A DNA stretch of 14,745 nt from Pseudomonadota bacterium (GTDB taxonomy: Bacteria > Pseudomonadota > Gammaproteobacteria > Steroidobacterales > Steroidobacteraceae): contig JAKBCG010000025.1 in NCBI GenBank assembly GCA_021808035.1, positions 1-14,745 of the forward strand, read 5' to 3'. The notes under the pieces are model-generated. The model did not search any database. It saw only the letters and a program-made list of their open reading frames with translations, and was not told where the DNA came from. Positions 6,980-13,034 of this stretch are shown here, piece by piece. Position 1 is the first letter of the stretch, and every line of letters starts with the position of its first letter. Position numbers and translations under genes: made by a program.

Positions 6980-7246
6980 ATGGCGATCGGATGGGCGGGC
7001 GACAATGCCGTCAACGAACAGATCGACGCGACCGTGAAGGACGGCGTGCGGCGAGTGCGAAGCCGTCTGCCAGCGGGGCCGTCGCTCAGCCACTGCGAGT
7101 CCTGCGGCGGCGAGATCCCCGGCGCCCGCCGTGCCGCGATCCCCGGCGTGAGGCTCTGCGTCGCGTGCCAGGCGGAACGCGACCGCGACGAGGCGAAGTT
7201 CAGCGGCTACAACCGCCGCGGCAGCAAGGACAGCCAGTTGCGTTGA
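6980..7246 (+). CDS. ybiI: DksA/TraR-type zinc-finger protein YbiI
   Basis: This 88-residue protein is the same length as E. coli YbiI and very similar to it as I recall that sequence: the start GWAGDNAVNEQI, the core IPGARRAAIPGVRLCVACQ, and the end GYNRRGSKDSQLR. The four zinc ligands are Cys39-X2-Cys42 and Cys60-X2-Cys63. The family is related to DksA and TraR, which bind the RNA polymerase secondary channel, but YbiI lacks the long coiled coil with the acidic tip, and its role is not settled. The gene stands alone: divergent from yajR and convergent with the serine hydrolase gene, 26 bases away. No obvious terminator is seen in that short gap. Confidence 0.93.
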   Translation: MAIGWAGDNAVNEQIDATVKDGVRRVRSRLPAGPSLSHCESCGGEIPGARRAAIPGVRLCVACQAERDRDEAKFSGYNRRGSKDSQLR

Positions 7247-7272
7247 ACCGGGGTTGGTGGTCCGGCGCGCGT

Positions 7273-8556
7273 TCAAATCCCGGCGAGCTCCCGAGCGAGC
7301 GTGCGGAACGCGGGCAGAGTGATGGGATCGTTCGCCGCGCTGGTCGCGACTGGATGCGACGCGAAGCGCGCGATCACCAGTTCCGCACGCGGCGCGACGT
7401 ACAGGCGCTGCCCGTGGATCCCGCGTGCCTCGAACGTGCCGAGCGCGTCGTGCGCGATCCACCACATGCTCCGATACGAGTAGCCCGGCAGCAGCGGGTA
7501 CTCGGTCGCCGGGAACTTCGACGGATCGGACCCCGCGCGAATGTCGGCGACCACGGCGGCCGGGACGATCTCCCTACCGTTCCAGTCGCCGTCCCGACGC
7601 ATCAATTCGCCGAAGCGCGCGATGTCGCGCAGGCAGGCGTTCAGGCCGCCGCCGCTCATCTCGACGCCGATCGAGTCGATGCCGAGGTACGCGTCCTCCT
7701 CGCAGGCGATGCGTGACCAGATCCGCTGCGACAGGGTGTCCGCGAGCCCGAACCCTGTGACGCGCTTCATGATCCAGCCGAGCACCTCGGTGTTCACCGT
7801 CTTGTAGTCGAAGGTGCGGCCATGCTCGCCCTGCTGGCGCAGCGTGACCAGGAAGTCGTAATAGTTCGTCGGTCCAGGATCGCCGGCGCGGCGCGGCCGC
7901 AGCCCGCCCGCACGCGCATAGGCCCAGATCTCGGCCCGGGGGTCCTGATAGTCCTCCGAATACGCGATGCCAGCCTGCATGTCGAGCAGATGCCGCAGGG
8001 TCGCGTCCCGATATCCCGACTCCGCCATTTCCGGCAGGTAGTACGGCACCGTCCGGGTCTCGTCGAGCGCACCCTCGTGGATCAAGGTCGCGGCGACGGT
8101 CGCGGCGTAGGATTTCGTGATCGAAAAGCACGCATGCGGACGATGCGCATCGAGGGCGCCGAAGTAACGCTCGTAGACCGGCTTGCCCCGGTGCAGCACC
8201 AGGATTCCGTCGGTGTACGTGTCCGCGAGCGCATCCCGCCACCCGCGATGCCGCCCGTCGAGATCGACGAATTCCAGCGCGTCGATCGACGCTTCGGTCG
8301 ACCGGTCCGGCGCCGGCCACCGGACGTTCGCGTGATCGCCACGCCAGACGCGTGCCGTCGGCAGGATTTCGCGCATGTGCGACAAGCTCCAGCGCAGCTG
8401 CGGAAACTCGAGAAACCGGTCGTCCTCGAAACGGATGCGCCGCTCGGGCGGAGGCGGCGAGCCGCGCATCCAGCCGAGCCGGACCGGGTCGGAGGCCTCC
8501 GCGTCCGGGTACTCGACGCCGTCGAAGCTCAGGGTGCCGTGCATCACGTCCAGCAT
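7273..8556 (-). CDS. Serine hydrolase, class C beta-lactamase/NylB-like family
   Basis: This penicillin-binding-protein-fold hydrolase probably cleaves an ester or amide; members include 6-aminohexanoate-dimer hydrolase (NylB), EstB-type esterases and AmpC-like enzymes. The 427-residue product has the nucleophile motif Ser145-Ile-Thr-Lys148 (FSITKSY), the second motif Tyr251 in FDYKTVNTEVLGW (Tyr-X3-Asn rather than the Tyr-X-Asn of AmpC), and the third motif His381-Gly-Gln383 (RGIHGQRLYVAP) in place of Lys-Thr-Gly. The 106-residue Ser-to-Tyr spacing is close to that of NylB (Ser112, Tyr215). There is no signal peptide, so it is likely cytoplasmic and not a resistance enzyme. It begins 14 bases after the Asp-box gene and is probably co-transcribed. 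Start: ATG 8556, or the Met four codons later; neither has a strong ribosome-binding site. The substrate cannot be told from sequence. Confidence 0.88.
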   Translation of the reverse strand: MLDVMHGTLSFDGVEYPDAEASDPVRLGWMRGSPPPPERRIRFEDDRFLEFPQLRWSLSHMREILPTARVWRGDHANVRWPAPDRSTEASIDALEFVDLDGRHRGWRDALADTYTDGILVLHRGKPVYERYFGALDAHRPHACFSITKSYAATVAATLIHEGALDETRTVPYYLPEMAESGYRDATLRHLLDMQAGIAYSEDYQDPRAEIWAYARAGGLRPRRAGDPGPTNYYDFLVTLRQQGEHGRTFDYKTVNTEVLGWIMKRVTGFGLADTLSQRIWSRIACEEDAYLGIDSIGVEMSGGGLNACLRDIARFGELMRRDGDWNGREIVPAAVVADIRAGSDPSKFPATEYPLLPGYSYRSMWWIAHDALGTFEARGIHGQRLYVAPRAELVIARFASHPVATSAANDPITLPAFRTLARELAGI

Positions 8557-8570
8557 GCCTCGCGCCGACC

Positions 8571-11500
8571 TCAGTCGATCGATGGCGGCGCCGCGACCGC
8601 GATCGGCTTGCCGGCCGCGAGCGTCGGCGCCCCCGCGGCGTACGCCGCTCGATCATAGGCGGCGACGTCGCCCGCGAGCAGCGCGCCGTAGGCCGCGAGC
8701 TTCGCGTTCAACTCAGCCGCGACCTCCTGCTCGATCCGTCGCAGCGGACCGGTCGGCGCCTGCGTGCCGAGATCCGCGAACACCCGCGCATTCTGGCTCA
8801 CGGCGCCGTGCAGGTCGGTCAGCTGGTGCAGGTCGTCCTCGGGGACCTCGTGCTGGACCTTGGGGTCGTACATCGAGTCCTTCAGCTTGCCGAGCTTCGC
8901 GGCCAACGCCTGGGCCCGCGCGACCAGCGCGGCCTGCGTCTTCGCCCGTGCCTGGAGCGACGGGTCGATGCTCGCGGACTCCTCCGCGACGGAGTGCCGG
9001 TAGGCGGCGAGCTGCGCCTGCATCGCGCTGATCCGGTTCAACATCCGGTTCATCGCGTCGGCTTGCGCGCGCGTCTCGAGGGCGAGCTGCAGCGACTCGG
9101 TCTGCGCCTGCAACGCTGGCGGCTGATTCGGGTCCGCTTCGACCCGCGCCTGCACCGACTCGGTCCGCCCCGCCGCGGTCACGGAAATCGTGTACGCGCC
9201 GGGCAGCACCTGGGGCCCGCGGGGTCCGCGTTCCCACGCCGGACGCTTGCCCGCGACCGAGGGCTTCTCGAAGTCGATCGGCGTCGGCCCGTCGTAGCGC
9301 ATGTCCCAGACGAAGCGATTCAAGCCGCTGCCCGAGGCGCCGTAGCGGGTTGCGATCAGCCGGCCCTTCGCGTCGCGAATCCGGATCCGGACCGGCGTCT
9401 GGTGCAGCGCCTTCTGCTGCGCATCCGCCTCGAGCTTCTTCGGCAGGCTGTAGTCGATCATCACGCCATCCGGCGCGTTCGGCGTCACGAACGCCGGTTC
9501 CGCGCCTTCGCCGCGTTGCCACCGCTGGAATTCGACTCCGTTGCGCGGCGTGTAGAGCGCGAGGTGCGCTGGAACCGCGGCGGGGTCGAGCTCGGCGACC
9601 GGCGCGAAATGATCGAGCACCCACAGGCCGCGGCCGTGGCTCGCCAGCACGAGATCGCCGCGCACGAACTTCAGGTCGAAGATCGGCATCGTCGGCAGGT
9701 TCGATTTCAGCCGGGCCCAGTGGCTCCCGCCGTCGCGGGAGATCCACAGTCCGGTCATCGTGCCGGCGGCGAGCAAGTGCGGATCCGCCGGATCCGCGCG
9801 CACGACCATCACCGACGCGTTCGCCGGCAAGCCGGCGTCGAGCCGCCGCCAGTGGCGGCCGTAATCCGTCGTCCCATAGACGTACGGCTTGTCGTCGTTC
9901 AACTCGTGGGCGTCGAACGCGAGATAGGCGGTACCAGGATCGGCCGGCGATACGTCGATCTGGTAGACGCGCGCCCAGGCCGGCGCGCCGGGCGGCGTCA
10001 CGGTCCGCCAGTGCTTACCGCCATCACGCGTGAGCGAGACGACCCCGTCGTCGCTGCCGACCCAGAGCACCTCGGGATCGCTCGGCGCGACCTGGATCGA
10101 GAGGATCGTGTCGTAGGTCTCCGCGCCCGACAAGTCGTAATGGATCGGCCCGCCGGACAGCCGCTGCTTCGACTTGTCGTTGCGGGTCAGATCGGGACTG
10201 ATCGCGCGCCAGTCGAGCCCGCCGTCCGTGGACCGCAGCAGCACGTTGCCGCCGATGTACACGGTGTTCTCGGCATGCGGATCGACCGCGATCGGCGGGG
10301 TCCAGTTGAACCGGACCTTCTGCTGCGACGGCGGCAGGTCGTCGATGTACCCGGGACCGTGCAGGTAGGGCATGACGAACAGCGTCTGCTTCGTCCTGCG
10401 GTCGAACCGCACGATCGTGCCGTCCTCGGCGTCGGCGTAGATCACGTCCGGATTCGACGGCGCCGGCACCACGTACTCGCCGTCTCCGCCGACGACCGTG
10501 TACCAGTCGTTCCCGGAGACGACGCCGTCCGCGAGCGACGAGGACGGTCCGCACCAGCCGCTGTTGTCCTGCAGGCCCGCGCACAGGTCGTACGGTGTGC
10601 GGCTGTCGGCCGACACCATGTAGGTCTGCTCGATCGCCATCCCGTCGAGGAATCGCCAGGTCTTGCCTCCATCCAGCGACAGGTACGCGCCGCCGTCGTT
10701 GCCCTGGATCATGCGCTTTGGGTTCAGCGGGTCGATCCACAGCGCGTGGTGATCGACGTGCACTTTCTGATCGATCACGCGCACGGTCTTGCCGCCATCG
10801 TCCGATTCCAGCAGCTGGAAGCCGAGGAAATACACCCGGTCGGCGTCATCCGGCGCGACCTCGAGCGTGGTGAAATAGAACCCGCGCACGTTCAGCGCGT
10901 GGTTGTCGGTGACCTCGTGCCAGTGGTCACCGAGGTCGTCCGAGACGAACAACGAGCCCTTGCCGATCGGCGCTTCGAGCACCGCGTAGATGCGCTCGGG
11001 ATCGCTCGGCGCGATCGCGAGCCCGATCCGGCCGATCGGCGAGGCCGGCAGGCCCTTCGTCAATCGCTTCCAGGTTGCGCCGCCGTCGGTCGAGCGCCAG
11101 ATGCCCGAACCGGGGCCGCCGTCGTGCAGCATCCATGGCTCACGATGCGCCTGCCAGGTCGCCGCGAACACGACCTCGCCATTGCCGGGCTGCATCGCGA
11201 CGTCGATTGCGCCGGTGCGATCGTCGACGAACAGGCTCTTGCGCCAGGTCTTGCCGCCGTCGGTCGTCTCGTAGATGCCGCGGTCCGGATTCGGTCCCCA
11301 TTCATGCCCCAGCGCCGCGACCACCACGTGGCGAGGGTCGTGCGGATCGATCGCTATTCTGGCGATCTGCCCGACGTCGGCGAGACCCATGCGCTTCCAG
11401 GACTTGCCGGCATCGGTCGACCGGTAGATGCCCGCGCCCGGGATCACGTCGTTGCGGATGTTGGCCTCGCCGGTACCGACCCAGACCAGGTTCGGATTCG

Positions 11501-11825
11501 ACGGCGCGACCGCGATCGCGCCGATCGAACTGGTCGCTTCATGCTCGAAGACCGCCTTCCAGGACAAGCCGCCGTCGGTCGTCTTGAACACGCCGCCGGC
11601 GGCCGCGCCGACGTAATAGACCCGCGGATTACCGGGAACCCCGGCGACCGCGGTCACGCGCCCCCCCGCGATCGCGGGGCCGAGGTTGCGGAATTTCACG
11701 TGCGCGAAAACATCCTTCGGTTCGGCGGACGCGCGTTGCGCGTGCGGGGTCGCGCCGAACGCGGCGCATGCGCACCAGGCGAGCGCGGCTGCCGCGGTTC
11801 GAAGCGAGCGGGACGGGGACTTCAT
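8571..11825 (-). CDS. Exported Asp-box (BNR/sortilin-like) beta-propeller protein
   Basis: This 1084-residue protein begins with an apparent signal peptide (about 1-30: MKSPSRSLR, then hydrophobic AAAALAWCACAAFGA) and is likely periplasmic or secreted. Ten clear Asp-box repeats (S/T-X-D-X-G-X-X-X-W) end near residues 89, 143, 194, 252, 302, 390, 539, 606, 659 and 703, plus a degenerate one near 348 with Trp replaced by Val (SDDGGKTVRV). This is the blade signature of sialidase-type and VPS10/sortilin propellers. Between boxes 390 and 532 lies a box-free stretch with a Cys pair (Cys415, Cys425). After about 740 comes a beta-rich region (RIRDAKGRLIATRYG, then RFVWDMRYDG) like Ig-type end domains, then a long helical segment (about 905-1060). 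Catalytic residues are not evident; 'glycosyl hydrolase' would be a guess. A GGAGG site fixes the start, and a candidate promoter precedes it. The serine hydrolase gene follows. Confidence 0.88.
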   Translation of the reverse strand: MKSPSRSLRTAAAALAWCACAAFGATPHAQRASAEPKDVFAHVKFRNLGPAIAGGRVTAVAGVPGNPRVYYVGAAAGGVFKTTDGGLSWKAVFEHEATSSIGAIAVAPSNPNLVWVGTGEANIRNDVIPGAGIYRSTDAGKSWKRMGLADVGQIARIAIDPHDPRHVVVAALGHEWGPNPDRGIYETTDGGKTWRKSLFVDDRTGAIDVAMQPGNGEVVFAATWQAHREPWMLHDGGPGSGIWRSTDGGATWKRLTKGLPASPIGRIGLAIAPSDPERIYAVLEAPIGKGSLFVSDDLGDHWHEVTDNHALNVRGFYFTTLEVAPDDADRVYFLGFQLLESDDGGKTVRVIDQKVHVDHHALWIDPLNPKRMIQGNDGGAYLSLDGGKTWRFLDGMAIEQTYMVSADSRTPYDLCAGLQDNSGWCGPSSSLADGVVSGNDWYTVVGGDGEYVVPAPSNPDVIYADAEDGTIVRFDRRTKQTLFVMPYLHGPGYIDDLPPSQQKVRFNWTPPIAVDPHAENTVYIGGNVLLRSTDGGLDWRAISPDLTRNDKSKQRLSGGPIHYDLSGAETYDTILSIQVAPSDPEVLWVGSDDGVVSLTRDGGKHWRTVTPPGAPAWARVYQIDVSPADPGTAYLAFDAHELNDDKPYVYGTTDYGRHWRRLDAGLPANASVMVVRADPADPHLLAAGTMTGLWISRDGGSHWARLKSNLPTMPIFDLKFVRGDLVLASHGRGLWVLDHFAPVAELDPAAVPAHLALYTPRNGVEFQRWQRGEGAEPAFVTPNAPDGVMIDYSLPKKLEADAQQKALHQTPVRIRIRDAKGRLIATRYGASGSGLNRFVWDMRYDGPTPIDFEKPSVAGKRPAWERGPRGPQVLPGAYTISVTAAGRTESVQARVEADPNQPPALQAQTESLQLALETRAQADAMNRMLNRISAMQAQLAAYRHSVAEESASIDPSLQARAKTQAALVARAQALAAKLGKLKDSMYDPKVQHEVPEDDLHQLTDLHGAVSQNARVFADLGTQAPTGPLRRIEQEVAAELNAKLAAYGALLAGDVAAYDRAAYAAGAPTLAAGKPIAVAAPPSID

Positions 11826-11833
11826 CAATGCAT

Positions 11834-11838
11834 CCTCC
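11834..11838 (-). promoter_or_regulatory. Ribosome-binding site deciding the Asp-box protein start
   Basis: GGAGG on the minus strand lies eight bases before the ATG at 11825. It selects the signal-peptide Met over upstream in-frame starts (the frame stays open to 12599, inside and beyond terC). Confidence 0.75.
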
Positions 11839-11865
11839 GGGCGCAACGGCAGGTGTAAAACTCCC

Positions 11866-11894
11866 ATGTTAGCCGTCCTCGGCCGCCTGGCCAA
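11866..11894 (-). promoter_or_regulatory. Candidate sigma-70 promoter for the Asp-box gene
   Basis: On the minus strand, TTGGCC (11894-11889) and TAACAT (11871-11866) are 17 bases apart, each matching four of six consensus positions. This gives a leader of roughly 35 bases before the ATG at 11825. The gene could still also be read from terC, 95 bases upstream. Confidence 0.4.
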
Positions 11895-11906
11895 CCGGCG
11901 CGCCGG
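11895..11906. repeat. 12-base perfect palindrome beside the -35 box
   Basis: CCGGCGCGCCGG is a perfect palindrome directly abutting the candidate -35 box of the Asp-box gene and lying 14 bases past the terC stop. It could be an operator or part of a weak terminator; no T-run follows. In a genome this GC-rich such a palindrome may also be chance. Confidence 0.35.
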
Positions 11907-11920
11907 GGTCTTCGCGACGC

Positions 11921-12517
11921 TCAGTGCGCGTGCGCGAGTACCTGGAGGCTCCCGCGCCAGATCATCCGCAGTGCGACGTAGAGCACCATCGCGAGACCGC
12001 CCCAGGCAAGCCACCGCCGCCGCTCGAGCAGAGCCGCGATCGCGTTCGCCGCGACGCCCATCAAGACGATCGAGACGACGAGCCCGACGATCAGGATCCC
12101 GACGTGCCCGGCGGCCGCGCCGGCGACCGCGAGCACGTTGTCGAAACTCATCGACAGATCCGCGACTACGATCTGCGCGATCGCCTGGCCCAGGGACCTC
12201 GACCGCTCGTGATCCGGATGCCGGTGCGGCCGGCGGCGAAGCTCGCGGTACGTCTTCCATGCGACCCACAGCAACAGCAGCCCGCCCGCGAGCACGAGGC
12301 CGATGATCGCGAGCAAGCGCAGCGCGATCACCGCGAGGCCGATGCGCAGCAGGGTCGCGCCGAGCATGCCGGCCGCGATCGCGGACCGGCGGCGGTGCTT
12401 CGGCAGCCCCGACACGGCGAGGCCGACCACGATCGCGTTGTCCGCGGTCAACGCCAGGTCGATCAGCAAGACCTGGAGCAAAGTCGCCAAGGGGTTGATT
12501 ACCGCGCTCGCGTCCAT
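11921..12517 (-). CDS. TerC/YjbE-family integral membrane metal-ion transporter
   Basis: The TerC family includes manganese exporters and proteins loading metal onto exported enzymes. The 198-residue, mostly hydrophobic product fits the short YjbE-type branch. It has the two inverted-repeat signature motifs with acidic residues in the membrane: LIDLALTADNAIVVG (Asp20, Asp26, Asn27) and VVADLSMSFDNVLAVAG (Asp120, Asp126, Asn127). About six to seven membrane helices can be traced. The central cytoplasmic loop is Arg/His-rich (about 94-107: RRRPHRHPDHERSR) and could bind metal. The start ATG has GGGGAG just upstream (short spacing). The gene is divergent from the ArsC-family gene, and its leader contains a strong hairpin. 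I looked for the manganese riboswitch (yybP-ykoY) often found before such genes and did not recognise it. Substrate is inferred from the family only. Confidence 0.88.
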   Translation of the reverse strand: MDASAVINPLATLLQVLLIDLALTADNAIVVGLAVSGLPKHRRRSAIAAGMLGATLLRIGLAVIALRLLAIIGLVLAGGLLLLWVAWKTYRELRRRPHRHPDHERSRSLGQAIAQIVVADLSMSFDNVLAVAGAAAGHVGILIVGLVVSIVLMGVAANAIAALLERRRWLAWGGLAMVLYVALRMIWRGSLQVLAHAH

Positions 12518-12535
12518 CGCGCTCCCCAGGTGGTT

Positions 12536-12576
12536 CCGGCGGTCGGCGGGTCCCGCGGCCGCGGACCGGCCGCCGG
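12536..12576 (-). promoter_or_regulatory. Nested inverted repeat in the terC leader
   Basis: CCGGCGG (12536-12542) pairs with CCGCCGG (12570-12576), and inside it GGTCC (12549-12553) pairs with GGACC (12563-12567). The RNA of the minus strand would carry this structure 18 bases before the terC ATG, directly next to the ribosome-binding site. A role in translation or attenuation is inference. Confidence 0.4.
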
Positions 12577-12597
12577 CTCGCGGGCGCCGTCAGCCGC

Positions 12598-12603
12598 ATT
12601 GTA
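12598..12603 (-). promoter_or_regulatory. Candidate -10 box for terC
   Basis: TACAAT on the minus strand matches five of six positions of the sigma-70 -10 consensus. No good -35 box is found at 16-18 bases. Transcription from here would give a leader of roughly 70 bases that contains the nested hairpin. Confidence 0.3.
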
Positions 12604-12644
12604 AGCTGTCGGTCCGCGCGACACGGGTGCGACGGACGAAACCG

Positions 12645-12650
12645 AAGGAG
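12645..12650 (+). promoter_or_regulatory. Ribosome-binding site of the ArsC-family gene
   Basis: AAGGAG lies nine bases before the ATG at 12660 and selects it over the ATG at 12666 and over upstream in-frame starts that run into terC. Confidence 0.7.
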
Positions 12651-12659
12651 AACTTCAGG

Positions 12660-13034
12660 ATGGGTATGCGCGTATTCGGTCTACCCCACTGCGATACCTG
12701 CCGCAAGGCGCTGCGCTGGCTCGAGCGGGCCGGCATCGCATGTACGTTCGTCGACTATCGCGCGGAGCCGGTCCCGGGGGAGACCTTGCGCGACTGGGCG
12801 AAACGGCTGGGCGGCTGGGAGCGGCTCGTGAACAAGAGCGGAACGACCTGGCGCACGCTGCTCCCCCAGCGCAAGAACCCCGCGAGCGATCCCGAATGGC
12901 TGCTCCTGTTGAAAGAGTACCCCGCGCTGATCCGCCGGCCCGTGCTGGTGCGCGAGGACGGTACCGTCACCGTTGGCTTCAGCGCCTCGGGTTACCAGAA
13001 GCTGTTCGCGATCAGTTCGGCGCGGGCCCCTTGA
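12660..13034 (+). CDS. ArsC/Spx-family thioredoxin-fold protein, YffB-like
   Basis: This 124-residue protein belongs to the ArsC/Spx thioredoxin-fold family and is closest in my judgement to E. coli YffB (about 118 residues), whose cellular role is not firmly known. Seen: the N-terminal strand and active-site loop VFGLPHCDTCRKALRWLE with Cys11-X2-Cys14, then TFVDYRAEPV, RLVNKSGTTWRTL, the IRRPVLV strand with the family's Arg-Arg-Pro, and the end GFSASGYQKLF. The second cysteine (Cys14) is notable, as the YffB sequences I recall have only the first. True arsenate reduction is possible but not supported by any neighbouring ars gene. It is divergent from terC, and its last 23 bases overlap the end of the convergent M16 peptidase gene. 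Confidence 0.88.
   Translation: MGMRVFGLPHCDTCRKALRWLERAGIACTFVDYRAEPVPGETLRDWAKRLGGWERLVNKSGTTWRTLLPQRKNPASDPEWLLLLKEYPALIRRPVLVREDGTVTVGFSASGYQKLFAISSARAP

Noticed and set aside
7255..7290. A GTTCAAATCCC segment resembling a tRNA T-arm in the gap before the serine hydrolase
   Set aside because: The flanking bases do not pair into a T-stem, and the segment is explained by the stop codon and last codons of the serine hydrolase on the minus strand.
7273..8556. Serine hydrolase as a beta-lactam resistance gene
   Set aside because: It has no signal peptide, has His-Gly-Gln instead of Lys-Thr-Gly and Tyr-X3-Asn instead of Tyr-X-Asn, and resembles NylB/EstB-type hydrolases.
8352..11858. A 1168-codon + strand open frame opposite the Asp-box gene
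   Set aside because: Its product is Arg/Val/His-rich and has no recognisable domain, while the minus strand has a signal peptide, ribosome-binding site and eleven Asp-boxes. It is a composition artefact.
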